A program made the position numbers and the translations under genes. From Zygaena filipendulae (lineage: Eukaryota > Arthropoda > Insecta > Lepidoptera > Zygaenidae): a DNA stretch of 64,000 bases. The stretch covers positions 3,370,501 through 3,434,500 of the forward strand of contig OU015651.1 of NCBI GenBank assembly GCA_907165275.2, in the 5' to 3' direction. Position 1 is the stretch's first letter. The number at the start of each line of letters is the position of its first letter. The notes under the pieces were generated by a model. The model did not search any database, was not told the DNA's origin, and saw only the letters and a list, made by a program, of their open reading frames with translations. Shown here piece by piece: positions 28,501 to 43,500 of this stretch.

Positions 28501-31500
28501 AGACCATTTCAAATGAAAGATGTTGATTTCTCCACATTGCACAATTTTCAAATTTAATGAACATCAAAATTAATGTATGATTTAAATTTAAAATCTGTCA
28601 AGTTTCTAGTTTCAGTCACTTTCTAGTTTAGGCGTGTTTGTACCACAGCACATGTTTGCTTGGTTTCCACGACACGAGCTAGCTTATTGTGGGATCAAGT
28701 AAGTATATCTGGGTGTTGTGTGAAGCGAGTTACGAAGCCAAGAAGAGATTGAATGAGGTCACAGCACAGCACTCACCCCCGCTATTGAAGGTGAGCACGT
28801 GGCACTCCTTCAGGCCGCACACGGCGAGCAGGTCCTCGTTCCAAGCGTTGCCGCTCAGCGACAGCACCGTAAACGGCACCGGCGCCGACGACAGCCGCGT
28901 CAGCGTCAGCTTGTGCTTGGACGAGTCCGCTTGCTTCAGCAACGTCGACAGCTGCAGCACTGTGATTTTGCCTGATCGAAAGCAACATAGTATAAGTATT
29001 CATGTTGTTCAGAGTTAATCTATTTCTGCATGACCGAAGTTATTAGAAGTTGAGCGTTCTGCGACGTAGAATATTGCTCAACACAATAATATACTAAATT
29101 TTACATGACAACTACTCGTTAGTTTAGTCGGGATGTCACTGTTTACTCCAATCAAAGCACGTAGTTAGTAGTAGTTATCTGTACTTGTATGTGTGGAAAA
29201 GGGAATAAGGAGGAAATCTAACTAAGTGCCATTAGACGCGAACTTGAAATTTTTCAACGTGAAACCTTTTTCGTGCGAGACAGCAAGGTGCTGGCGGCGG
29301 CCCTGCGGCGAGGCGAGGCAGCACATGGCGACGCGGCGCAGCTTGTGCGCGGACATCAGCTGGCGGATCGTCTGCCCGTTCTCGCCGGTGTACGACATGC
29401 GGACATTCTCGAATGCTCCCTCTTGAGAACCTGCATGTTAAACGCATAAGTATAATAATTATTTTTGCAACAAAAAGTCCAAAACCGACATCAAAGATAT
29501 CGCGTGACATTCCAAGAACCTCTTCCGTTTTTTTTTTTAATAACAAGTAAGTCTCACTGCAATGAAAATAACGTTACTTTGGTAGTCGATTTATACTGAC
29601 ACCTATTACTAGCAATGTGTTACATGTAAGAACGTAGGTCATGAGTAGAGTAAAAACAATATCCACGTATCCACGAAGAGTAGTGACACACAGCCAGGAT
29701 ACACGACAACTTTCGCCGGCGGTTTTTCGAACCGAGGCGGACTTGGGAACCCTCAAGAAAAGAGCCTATTCCTTCTGGTGTTGCAGATGTCTAAGGGCGG
29801 CGGTAATCACTTACCATCATGTGCCCCGTTTTACGGTCCACGTACAAACTGGCCGTTTGCCCACTATTCTAAAATAAAGAAAAAAGGCACTCGTACCAAG
29901 CGTGGGCAGCATCAGGTTGTCGGTGTGCGTGAACTTGTTGTCCCCTAGGTGCAGCTGCGCCAGGGCCCGCTGCGCGCGCGCGTGCGCCCCGACCGCGGCG
30001 CCGCGCTCGCAGGCGGCGCGCACGGGCCCGCACAGCGCCTCCGTCAGCCGCCGCACGCGCTCCATGCACGCCGCCCACCCGCCGTACGTCGACAAGAACT
30101 GGCGACACCCTGCACACGGACACACCACACGCTTTATTGACAGCTGTCAATAACCGCTTGTAGCAGCAGTAAGACATGCGACTACTACGCCAGGGTGTCG
30201 CGAATTCCATCTCCGCATCAGGTAAACATTAATTTATGTGAAGAACATTGAGGTTTAATCTGAGTCTGGATGTTTAATACTTATAATAATAGTATGTATT
30301 TACGAACAAAGTATGTAAGTATTACATCAGTTGACTGGTCAGTCGGTTTTATTATGACGATACATTGAATATATGGCTCAGTTTCAAACTAACAAGATTA
30401 TTTTCGGTTTATAGTCTTACCTAGGCTAAAATGACATCGCAACGTTAGTCTATATGGATGACGACTACAAGTTTGTTGCTGGCTCTAAGCAGATTCTTTG
30501 CAACCACCGAAGACAACGTCAGCCTACAGTTTGCCCACAGTCGATCCTTTTCCAGTATCATAGGTACCTTTGATATTGTAGGCGATAGTGGGTCCCCTCG
30601 GCGGGGAGAGCAGGGCGGGCGGCGTGGGGCTGGAAGGCCTGCGCCGCAGCGAGGGCGCGGGAGGAGTCTCCTCCGTTCCAGCGACGCCGCGCGCCCCGCC
30701 CAGGCTGACCGAGCGCTTCACTAAGGCCTGACAGCTGTCAACAAAACAACAAGCTATTTATTAAACTGTTTTATTTAACATAGTCGGTTAATACATTAAT
30801 TTATTATCAAAACACATTAACCGTTACATTTATGTTTTCCATTTTTGAGAAAACATGTAACACTAGCTGTTGCCTGTGGTTTCCCGTTTTCGCGTTAAAT
30901 TGGGTGTTTGTACGGAAACTCTGTGCTATTCTTTCTTAGCCACCTGCCAAATTTCAGCTTATGGGTTACGTAGTTTCAAGATATCCTATTCAGTAAGTGA
31001 GCCTTTCGTCATTATGTATACAGATATACCTTGAGTCCGGTTTGGCGCCGCAGTCGCAGAAGAAATTGCCGAACTTGGCGTACGAGACGTCGTGCCCGCG
31101 GTGGCAGACGCGCGCGCACACCGTGCACACACCCACGCCGTCCACCATCTTGCACGTGTGGCAGTGGTACCAGTGCTGGTTCATGAACTCGCGTTGTGTG
31201 ACGGTGAACGTGCAAAGTTTGTATTGCAACATCGCGTCTTCGTCCTGTGGGTACATGCACCATATTGTTATCACCATACATAACCAGTATTCGACAACAT
31301 CCTTAGATTATTTTACACGCACAAATATTTATCAGCCTCGAGGCCGACATATAATAATTATGTATATAGCTACATATTTAAAGTACCAAGTGGAGATTAG
31401 ACCTCTGAGTGGTATTGCGGGCGTCAGTGTCCATTTACATACGCACAGCAATTTATCCCTTCAATTCTATTTATTCAAGGCCGAGCGGATAATTGAAAAC

Positions 31501-34500
31501 GTCAAATAGAAAATCTGTACCACGTTTATTAGAAGACATAATAGTCTGTGCCACTATCGAGAGAAAACCTTAATCACCGAGTGCGTTGAAATAATAAGTA
31601 GGTACTATGCTGCAATGGGTTTGGCATCTGCGCTCTAGACATACTATAAATAATATTTTCTAATTAGTCTAAAAACAATAAATTAGGTCGTTAATATGAA
31701 CTAATAAATTAGATCGAAAAAAAAAACGAATAAAATAGAACATCCAAATAAAGTTAGGGAGTTAGGTCGTCTAAAACCAATTTACCAAAATAGATCATCT
31801 ACATAAAGTTAAAAAATAGGTCATCCACGTAAAGTGATAAAAGTAGACAAACGTCTCCCTTACACTTCTATCCCTTTAGGTTCTGGGTCGCTCACATCCA
31901 ATAGTTGACTGCCTTCGTCTTTGCTTACAAGCTGGGTTTATGTGTATGTATAGTGAAAACTCACAGAATCATCTGCACTTGTGTCATCATCGTCTTGTTG
32001 CTCATCTGTGTAGTCAAAGTCAAATCCGAGATCTGACGGCGACTCCCATGTAGGACTAACCGACCGCCATGCTGAACACAAATATTATTATAAGTAAATA
32101 AATTTTAATGTTTTGCAACCGCATAAATAAAAATAATATGGAAAACATGACCAGAAATCGTAATGCTTTAGTTAAATTATTTGTAAATTAAAAAGTAAAC
32201 TAACTCTGCGGCTGCGCAGGGTTGATGGCATGTAGCGCGTCCGAGAGATAGGAGAGCAGCGCGCACGCCGACTCCACCACCGGCGCCAGCTGCCCGTCCA
32301 CCTGGCCCTCCTCGAGCTTCTCCAGCACGTCGGGGCTGCTCAGGGTGTCGACGCTGACCAAACAAACCGTATTATGTGAGTAGCGAAGTAATCTCGCACT
32401 GCAGCAGTAAGCAACAAACTATCCAAGCTTCGACGTGTGACAGTTAACACTTTGCTGCAGTCAATTTTGCACTTTATAACAGTTAGTAATAAGGCTGCTT
32501 TTTGCTTTGTCTTCGCATTATTTTTAGGGAAATTAAAGTACATTTGAATTTGATAATAAGAGATAGACAGGGTTTCTTCATCGAGATCCTGTGGAGCGTT
32601 ACGATGGAAGCGAGCGTCAGGGCATGTCCCCATTGAACGGGCTCGTTCTCGCGGAGGGATACTGCCGGTCCTGTCATCGTAGGGGTCCGTTTGGGCGCCG
32701 TAAAATGATAGTAAATTCCTGTGTGGTGTGAGCGGTATGTACCACGAAGAGAGCCACCCGACGGCGGAGGGGAACAGATGGCTGTGGTGCGCGCCCGAGT
32801 GCGCGTCGGCGAGGCGGCACAGCTCGCGCAGCAGCAGCGGCGAGCACCCGCTGTCGCCGCACACGCCGATCAGCGTCCACAGCATGCGCTCGCTCACCTC
32901 CTCGTTGCTGCGGCACACCACACCACATAACATTATTATTAAAGATTAAAAAGTGATAAAGGGAACAACAGTAACTCGACGTCACCGAACCCTCTGAAGA
33001 ATACAACGGAGATCAGTATGGGTCGCTCCCTCACCCCGCACTCACCGCCCCGATCGCCATGTATCGCGCTTCGTCAGATCTCTGTATTGTTACTAATATT
33101 ACACAATACGAGCGAATCATATCGCTATTTAAATCAAGAGTGACTATCAAAGCCAAGCTCTGAGAGACAGTAAGGATTTTTCGATTCGAATATGATAGAC
33201 ATAATAATTTACGAGTAGCGAACGTATTATGTTATACTTTAAAGGTCGAATTTTCTGATCTTTTTAATTTGCAACAGTGGTCGTGGCTTGGTATTCCCTC
33301 ACCGAATACCATCGTATGGAAAAAGGAATGTCCCTCACCGGTGCAGCACGATATGTTTGCAGAGCGCCGTGAGCAGCGCGGCGTTGTCGTTGGTCGCATC
33401 GGCGAGCGGCGCGGGCGCGGCCTCGGCGCCGGGCGGGCTCGCCGCGCCGCCGCCCTCGGACTTGACATCCGACCAGCTGCCGTTTTCTGTCACAACACGT
33501 AATACACAGTCATATCTTTTTGTTTATTCAAAAAGAACGACCAACATACCATACTGGTCTACTATACGCTCAGTAAGTTTAACCTAGGGACATATTGTAA
33601 GAGAGTTTTCAGTATTCGTCTCGTGTCCAACATTAACGTATTTTTTACCTAAAATCATACGCAGATATCTATTATGTATCGTATCTATTAATGTATTTCA
33701 TTATTGGCATTAACCCGCGTTTTTTGAAAATGATTTGGATGATTTAGAGAGCTTTAATATGTCCCAGTAACCTTAAACCAGGGAGTTACAGTTGTCATTA
33801 TAGAATCAAGAAAGGTCGACTTTCAATAGTCGTCGTAACAAATTCTTAACTAACCTGAATTGCCAGATTGTTGAGCCGTTTCCGACTGGGCTCTCGGTGC
33901 CGGCGAACTGTAACAAAACAATGAGTGACAGTGAGAGCTTAGCATGCACTGTTATTTATCCTCACAACGAAAACGAAATCTAGGTGCATTGAAATTAATG
34001 TCTCGAGTTGATTTCTTTGGTGTTCTCTGTCTATGAAGTGCCCATCGACAGCTCTTAGATTTTTGAACGGTCTCTAGCATCCATCATCCGCTGTTTCAAA
34101 CCATACAACGTGGCTAACAAGCAAAAGGTACATTTATTTTAACTTAACACTGGCTATATGCGAAAGTTCTAAATAACAAAAAAAAACAATAAGGTCTCAC
34201 GGCGTGTCGAAGACGGGCAGGTCGTCGAGCTCCCTCTGCGCGGCGTCGTTGCGCTGCGCGTCGCTGTCGCTGCGGAACACGCTGCGCAGCGCGTTGCGCA
34301 GCGCCACCGAGGCCGCGTTGCCCGCCTTGGGCGCAGACGACGTCGGCGTCGGCAGCTCCGTCTCCGTCGGCGTGTCGTTCGCCGTGCCCGACGGTGCTAT
34401 ACAATCGCCAGGTATTACAATCAACTTACAAAGAACGAAGTTTAATTTTTTTTCGTTTACTTTTGTAAATGTTGACTGACTTTAAAAAAAATCTCTCAAA

Positions 34501-37500
34501 AAATTAAATTAAACGACCACAAAACTAACTGCAGTCTTTCGAACACGTTGAAAACTGCGGCAGTTATCACTTATCACATCACTGAACTGCGTTGAATATT
34601 CCTTTCTAATCGTTTGCCAAGACTATGAAACAGATTCAAAACAGTAAAATATTCTTTTCCTTTAGAAACATTACTCAAAAGACTATTGTGTGTGTATCGC
34701 TACAGTTACTATACAAAAGATTTACAATAGTAGGTCTACGCTCTGAAATCTATGATAGAAAACACGTATATTACACAATTTCTAAGGCCATTTTACCCGG
34801 TGATCCTAAGCATATGTAGGTCATGAGGCTGGTCAGCTTCTGTTGGTCGGCGACAGCGATATAGTTGCAGACGGATATGCAAAGCAAATTGCTCAGTTCC
34901 GCGGTGTCGCATCCGTTGAAGATTTTGATGAATAATCTGAAATGTTAGCGACAAAATACGCTTCTTCAACTATATTTAAAGATTTAACTATATTGGACTC
35001 TTTCCCCCGTTAAATTTTTACCTTTATTTGAAGAATAACCGAAGGAGTTCACACTGCTATCAGTGACTTTAAAGTTCTCGCAACTTAGTCCCCCTGACTA
35101 TTCCTGTATACCGCATCCATTCTTTTGTAAGAATCCTTCCCAGGAGAGCCTCTTTCAAAGGCCGATCAACTATAAGCTTTGACTATAATTAAGCATATAA
35201 AATTAAAGAACATGTACCTTATGACACGTTCACTGTAGTTGCTCCTGCCATTGGGAACAGTCAGAAGCACTTTGCCGAGCGAATGGCCACAGGTCTCGGT
35301 GAATAACTTGTCGTAAGCAAGTCTCCCCGACGGTCGATCTAGAATTTTTTCCCAGTATTTGATCTGGAAGGCAAAAGATTCAGTCAGAGTATATTTACCT
35401 TCTTTATTCTTTGAGTTTATCGCGAACAGACAGACACAGACGCGGCGGGGGACTTCTTTTATAATTTCTAAGAAAGTCATTATATGGCACGCTGTGTAGT
35501 AAGTGAATACCTATTAATACAAGTGCAGTCAGTGCAAATACACAATAGTAGGTGAGGTTATATAATTATTAATATGATTAGTGACTACCATAAGCCGCAG
35601 GGTCTTTTCGGTGGAGGGTTGCAGATGCTCAACGATGGCGGTGTAGGTGACGCGCATGATGTGCTCGAGGAGCAACTGCTCGGCGAGCTGCGGCTGCGGC
35701 ACTAGCGTGTTCAGGGTCGCCACCAGCGGCTCCTGCATGAACTTCAGCCGCCCGTCCGTCTGTGGTACGAGAGTTATAGTGAATATTTAAATTTTGAACA
35801 CTAGCTGCCGTCCATAGTTCCACCCGTCTGAATTGATTCCCTTGGAAACACTTCGATGGACTGAATCGGAATAGAAAGTATATCACTTATTTTGCATCCC
35901 CAAATATTACTCTTTAGAGAGATTTTTTACTCGTCTAGTAACTAGAGGATAAGCCATGGTCACGATCACGATTGATGTAGGCTACACTCTAGTCACTCTA
36001 TGTAGGTATCACCTAATGTTTCCAAGTGAAACACCAAGCAACGGATGGTTTAAAGACACGAGGATGAGAAGGAAATATGGACAATGAAGGCACTCACTAC
36101 AGCAGGCACAATGAGGTCCAAAGTCTTCTTGGTAAAGGCGGGATTCTCGGCGAGTATATGCGAGCCCATCTCGACCAGCTTCGCCGTGGAGTAAGCGAGC
36201 ATCTTCAGCGAGGGCCCCACCGAGTACTTATTGTTCAGGCTGATCAGCTCGCAGTGGTGGCTCACGATGTTCAGGATCGCGTTCTCCGACGGGATCAGGA
36301 AGCTAGCGTAGTAGCTCTACAGGGACGAAGATATGTACACATGATTTTTTGGTCAGCCACAACTTAATATTTTAACTGCTTTTGGCCGCGGCTCGCAATT
36401 TTCTTTCCTTCGGAAATACTACTTTTTCTGGATCGTTTCAGTAGTTAGGACGTGAAAGCGTAGCAAACAAACTCACATTTGCATTTATTAGTTATAATTC
36501 TTCACATATTTCTTGATTAAATTGCTAGGTACAGTGAACCTGCTTCTCGGGTGGTACGGGTTGCTGTTAGCGGTGTGTTAGCGCTCACCGGGCTGATGTT
36601 GGCGGTGGGCGGCGGCTCGGCGAGCCGGTCGAGCAGCTCGGCGGCGGCGGGCGGCAGCAGCGCGCGCAGCCAGCTGCCGAGCGTCTGCGGCGGCGCCACG
36701 CCCCCGCCGCCCGCCCCCGCCGCGCCCGCGCCCGCGCCCGCCGCGCCCGGGGCCCGCGGCCCGCCCATCACCTGCAGCCGCGCCGCGTTCACGGCCGCCT
36801 CGCTGCTGTTGTTCGGCTTCTCGGTCACCGCTTCCATTTCCTCGTCTGCGCTCAAACTGAACGAACGAGAAATCAACACCGTTCAACCAGAGTGCACCAC
36901 ACATCTTTACATTCACACGAAAGTGAGACAAAACCATGCAAAGCGGGTGAGTACAAGGTGCTGAGAAAAATGCAACTCACAAAAGATTTCGATAATAACA
37001 GGCATTTTAGTAGGTCATTGTTTATCAAATCCTACTAATATTATAAACTAGCTGTTCCCCGTGGTTTCACCTACGTTAATTTGGGAGATCCCGTGGAAAT
37101 TCCAGGACAAAAGTAACCTATGTCCTTTTCTGTACCCCTGACAACGAATATGCAAATTACATGATGATTGGTTGAGCCATCTAGGCGTGAAAGCGTAACA
37201 GACTGACAGAAAGACAGACAGATAGTTACTTTCTCATCCTACTAATATTATATTATACAAATGTAAAACTGAGAATTTTTGTATATATTGTTCACTCAAT
37301 TACGCAAAAACGGCTGAACGGATTTGGATGAAATTTGGCATGCACGTTGTCAGGGGTACAGAGAAGGACATAGGGTTCCTTTTATCCCGGAATTCCCGCG
37401 GGAACTCCGAAATTACCGCGGGTGAAACCACGGGGCACAGCTAGTATCATAATAATAATGTTTGGAAATTATGACACAGCGCCATCTGGTCCCAAACCGA

Positions 37501-40500
37501 GCTGAACTATATACTGATATAATGCTGATTTCTTTTTTTTGTAAATACATACTTTTGATACATATGAAGCACCCAGACTCATAGTGACAGTCAGACATAG
37601 TCTCATAGTCAGACACTATTTTTTTTTTCAATGTTTCCTCTGATAGGGAAATCGATCCGACTGCACCAACAACGGTGCTGTTGATGATGTATCAGAATGT
37701 TTAAACCAACTCACCGGCAACACGCCAGAATAGTTTCGAGCAGCTCCAATAGACAGGGCATAAACTGCTGCACTTCGGGCGCCGACGTGCAGTCCGACAG
37801 ACACATCTTAAGACGCACTAGAGTCGCGTCGCACGATATCACGTCCAATAACGACGGTAGGCCGTTTGCTATAAATAAATAACAAGCGAACTCTTATCGA
37901 CTGGTAAAAAAGTTCATTATCCACGAAGCTGTAATCAAAAAGATTAGTCTCATTTACTATTTGCTTGGTTGAATAAATTACCTAGAATATTTTCTTTCAA
38001 GTGTTTGATCGTCTCCGAAGCCAACCAAGCAGTGTACTTCATATTGCCGCAGGATGCGCTCACGCCGGCGAGCAGGTTTTCGGCGTACTGCAAGAAAAAG
38101 GAGTACGTGTAACATAATGACTACCTCGTTTGTTTATGTGTTACAAATACTCAAGTACTTATAAATACATATTTATAGAAAATATCGGGGTCCTGTGTAA
38201 CTTCATATGTACTATATTCCAACAAAAATTCACGAGCGATTCTCAAAATTTAGTCTACTATGAATATCGGAAACCAGCATGTGTCTTCTTCAAATAAATC
38301 ATGTATGGGACAGTTATATCTTTTGTGTGAAATAAATAAAGTTTTTAAATAGAGTTAGCTTACCGTGTGCTGGTAGCTACACACTTGCTAATTTACTTTT
38401 TATGTGTTATAACATTGTCCTTTCGTGTTCAATAGTATATAAACAAGTGCTAATAATAAGTACCACGCACCTGCGTGTACATGCCCTGCTTGACGAGCGC
38501 GTCCTTGAGCCAGGGGTTGAACACCTTCTTGTTGTCGACGCGCGGCGCCCACACCACCGCGTGCAGCGGCAGCGGCGAGTGCAGCTCCGCCGCGGTGCCC
38601 TGCTGCAGCTTGTCCATGATGGGCGTCGCCGGCGGCAGGCTTATCACCAGCCTGCGCACCATCCACCACCACCACACATTGATACGACACACACGACATA
38701 AACGACAGATACACCGCTCCCAGTGAGAAAGAAACACTCTGCCCACCTATGTAGTAATACATAGTCGTTTCATGTTCGTTTTGTGTGTTTGGTAGGTGTA
38801 GTCCTCCGTTCGGGCCTAGTGCGGATTTGGTGGACTTTAGGCATGCTTTCAAATTGCTAGATTTACTAAAATGCAAACGCATGTACAAGTACCTACGGCG
38901 CGGATCTAGCCTCTAGAAAAAGGTTGTGGCCATCCGATATTTTTTATCGTATATCACAATATCTGAACCACTAAACCGATTATGATGATACTTTTACAGC
39001 TTGAAAGCATCGCGTTCCAAATCACGCAAGGTTCATTGTTGTTTTTTTACCAACTCATTTGCTATAGGTATATAACTTTAGCCTATCGACCTCAGTTAGG
39101 GTTGTGGGCATGCCCACCGTGCCACCGTGCCCATGAGGCTGGACCCGCGCCCAGTACAAGTGCAGTACGGTATGTGTGCGGCCGTACCTCCACGCGGTCT
39201 GGAAGCAGTAGTGCGCGGCGGCGAGCGCGGCGGGCGAGGCGTGGTGCTGCGCGCTGTCGCACACGCACGCCGCGTGCAGCAGCGCCAGCAGCGCGTCCAG
39301 CAGCACCGGGTAGCGCAGCTTGTGCGGCGTGCCCAGCACGAAGTTGCACGCCAGCCCGTCGAACCGAGGGTTCTCCTATACACCACACATATTTGTATCT
39401 ACTCGGCCGTTCCGATAAATGGGTTCGCGTTAATACAATAGATGAATTTTGGTCTACTGTTTGTTCGATGCCCGACTGTTACCTTTAAGTGTACGTATAA
39501 ACGATGTCTAATTTTGACAGTGATTTTGAGTGATTTTGTTAGTGAAATAAAGAACTCCATAGCATAAAAAACAATGTTTACTTCTGTTTGCGATGGGGAG
39601 TGAGCGAATGAGTAGAAGCAAGAGCAAGAGTAGAATGAAAGAAGAGCACAGATATATTATGATAGGTTCAACGTCTATGCTTGTCGCACTCGATAATATA
39701 ATTAGACAAGCGTAAATCGAATTAGCAATTTTGCTTTAAATGTACAGTACCGACGATGTGCTAGATGCACTCCAATTTAATTAAAATCCTAATATTGGCA
39801 CAAGTAACACGTATATCAAACTTGTAACACCGAATATCAACTGTGGGTGGATGTGTACAATTTGTGTTTTATAGATTTACGATACCTAGTAAAATATTGT
39901 CCTCACCTGATTATTAATCTCAGAGCTTGTCAAAGCATAGAACTTAGGTCTCATGGAAGAATCGTCCTGGGACAGTTTCCTGTAATGTTGCTCGATGAAT
40001 GGCACTTCGCAGTAGATACGCGTTTTCTGCTGTCCACTCTCCGCATTCGTCTTGCCGTTGGACGGCGCCGTCTCGGTGGAAGGCTGGGCGAGGCCCGGCG
40101 CTATGACGAGGTTCCATTCGATCTGTAATTTATTTACAGTTCAGGACCATGTCATACCGCAGCCCGTAAGGCATTCATGCTCATACCAGCCCAGTGACAC
40201 TCCATATAAATGAACTGATTCAAGTACTTTCCCACAAGTAAAGACGGCCGGCTTGTACATACAAGTGTTGTGCGTGTGTGCGTATCGTATGGTTGACAGA
40301 ACTTAAGGTTGACAGTAACTTTTAGCTGTGTAGATACCATGTGTCAAACTTTCCTCAGCCTTTACTAGGGGCATTTTCGCGGGGTATGTTATCTCTCTCT
40401 ATTCTTTGCTTATATGTATAGTGGAGGCAGTTATGAAGTTTACCCAAAAAAAAAATTAAGAAACGTGAGGCTTATCTGGGAGGGTACAAAGATGGCCGCC

Positions 40501-43500
40501 ACCGGTCCTCTTTAAAAAAATCTATTCTCGTCCTGGTGACTACAAGGGCAAGTTTGGTATCATTTTAGTATAAACCGAAGACGCAGAATTCGTTTGTGAC
40601 ATTAGTTTTTTTCAGTTTCATAGTAATTTTACAAGAAAAACGTAAAAAGGTGAAAATTTTGGTTGACGATTTTTGCTTGGCAACAAGGCATGTTCTAGAG
40701 ATCACATTTTAGATTTGACTAAGAAAACTGGAACCTAATCTAGGTTAACCTATATAAAAAAAAATTGTATCAAATGAGCTGCGCACATCGTAAAAAGAGT
40801 TACCTGTACTAACTTTAAATACTGGACGAGTTCTTGGTCGATCGTTACGGACATTTTCAACCTGACATTAACGACTATTTTAACCTAGCTAATGAGGGTA
40901 AGTAATTTCTAATGAGTAAGTTTTAATAACGAATTTCACCTGTTGCAACAATGTTTGCGGTGCGTCGTACAGATGCCGCATTAGGTACTCTAAAAGCAGC
41001 ATCAATCTTGTGATCAGCATTAGCTGAATCGGCATCAGATTCATCGCCACGCGGCGGTCGTTAATCCCAACTGTTTCTACCACCTAAAAAGTAATGCAGT
41101 TTAAATACAAACTTAAATATTATGTGTTTCTTCAAAACACACAGCGTTGTTTGAAGAAGCAGTCGTGGGATTTTGCCAATATCTCAGTAAATAGTACGAA
41201 CTTACCGACATTTTCCGCCTTTTATGCTCCCGCTCTTTACCTCAACAGCAGGGCGCCGGCTTGTCTTTGGCGCGGTGTCATCTGTCACTCATAGCGTCTA
41301 AAGATTTTGCCGCTAATGCATACAAAATCTTGCTTCCGCGAATTTATATAAAATTACATAATAATACCAATGTTTTTTCGGAAATATTTGCATAAGAAGT
41401 GTTAATTAATGCTCAGAGCATAAGTTTATTGTGTTTATTACGAAAGAGTACGCGTAGTTTCGAAGAACTTGTGCCGACTGCCGTGAAATTGCAACGTGCC
41501 GGCACCGCTAATAAAGTACCTAAGTTGCTTCCAATTTGGAATTTGGGTTTAAAATCCTTTCGAATTTCGCCTTCTCGGTACCTCTACCGTATAAAAATTA
41601 AGTCGATAAAAAATAAAAAGACCACGCTCTTCATCCTAGATGGAGAAGAGCGCTGCCTCGTCGCTGATTAACAAGCGATCTAAACTTAAATCGAGGATCG
41701 GATCCTCGAACTTTAAGTTTAAGTAACCAGGTAAGTCATATATCAGGTATATGACACCAGGACTAGATCTCTCCTACCTACATCATCAACAAACGGTTGA
41801 CAAAAAACAGAATTTTGAAATACAACTATAATTATAGCAAAGGCTTTTGTGGAAGTGCATGAGTTAGAAATTATTACCAAAAGCTTATATTGAAGGTCTA
41901 GGGCACTAAAATTCCTTTTGCAGTTTAAACTAAATACTGGTGAATGGCGATTCACTTTGAGGAAATACCTACAATCAGGTACTGCTTTACCAAAATTTGT
42001 CAAATTTAAAGTAATAAATGTCTCAATTGGGCATTGGGCTATCATAGGCCCCCAAGATGTTAACAGCACTCACTAACTAGGTGGAAGAGGAGTTGCATGA
42101 CAGGGCTACAATGTTAGAATCTATATTTCTTCCAACCTTCGAAGGACAGTGAATTTAATTTCTTACTGCTCGGTGACAAGTGAATCCAATGGAATCTTAT
42201 TTTAGCTGGTATATATTTATTACAAGTTATAAAGTTTTCTGGTCTATCCTTTACAACCTGTTAGAAGACAACTTTGTGGAGTGTGCGTTCCTACATCCTT
42301 TTTGGAAAAGATACCTGTATGAAAATATAAATTACTATGTTTTTTGTAGAAACAAAGGTACCTACATAAAGTAAAACAGTTCCTTTGTGTCACAATCCAC
42401 CTGTTACCTACTAATCCAGATATTTTAATGTGGTAAAGGAGTTATGAAAATTCTTAACAGGTATAATACCTATCTGTGATATTTTAGTTTATAAATATTA
42501 ATTTTATACTTCTGTTATTTTGTGTCAGTTAGACCGTTTCTTGTAAGATGTGTTAAATAAAGTTAAAATAGGATTAAAATGCCTAAGGGTATAAGTTTAA
42601 AGAATAGAATCAGTTATATTATTAATTTTTTACTAGTCAATCTCACCAGTTCAGAAGGGTGACTACATTGCCTTCAAATATTCCCAAAAAAGTTAGGTCA
42701 GGGCCAGCCTAAGCACTGGCATGTTACTACTGCAGTTGGCTCTAGTTTATCAAGGAGCTATGTGCTAATATTATGTAACACTACTAGTACTGCCACAAGT
42801 ATAGACAGAGTGGTAACAAGACAAAGTCAGGTAACCTAGTTTCCTAGCAGAAACACAGCGGGTGTGTGTTGAAGGCTTTTACCTGTTTCCCTTAAAGAAG
42901 GATTTTTACCTGTCAGAAAGGGAATAATAAAAACTATATTAACATAAGAGGTAGGTCAGCAGACCTAACAGAAGTTTTTTGCTTACTCTAAATAAAATAG
43001 CCTACCTACTTGAAACATGAGGAGGGTAGAACGAATGAACGATCAGCTTACTAGCAGCACCTCTAAACCTAACCAGCAGCCTGGAGATGTGACAGATAAA
43101 CTTGACTCTAGCTGCAGTTTACCTCTTGAAATGTTATAATGTAAAAATTGCAGTAATAGTGGCATCGTTGAATGCAGATCAGAAAAACAAACTGGTACCG
43201 GAATGGTGCCTGTTGCCCCAGGCCTCGGAGGCCATATTCCAAAAGTGGGGTATCTTACATGTGGACTTTTGTTTTGCTGCCTATAACAGACCCGTGCCGG
43301 AAGGGTGCATATTGCTACAAGGCCTCGGAGGCCAAGGCTCTAAAAGTGAGCCTTCTTGGACATGAACCTTTGTGCCGCCTACAAAAAAAAAAAAAAAAAC
43401 CATAGCATGCCGGAAGGGCATATGTTGCCCCAGGCCTCGGAGGCCAGATTCAAAAGGTGGGGCGTCCCAGACGTGGACCTCAGTGCGTCAAATATGTCGG

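Noticed and set aside
30720..30730. Alternative acceptor for UBR4 exon 35 at ctgtcag|GCCTTAG
   Set aside because: It would put TAG in frame. The upstream AG gives SCQALVKRS, matching the family.
41399..41671. 91-codon ORF and the 28-codon [20 protein letters not shown] frame in copy B
   Set aside because: The counterpart in copy A (minus strand, 11331-11513) is shortened and each copy stops at a different place. No family is recognised, so it was not called as a gene.
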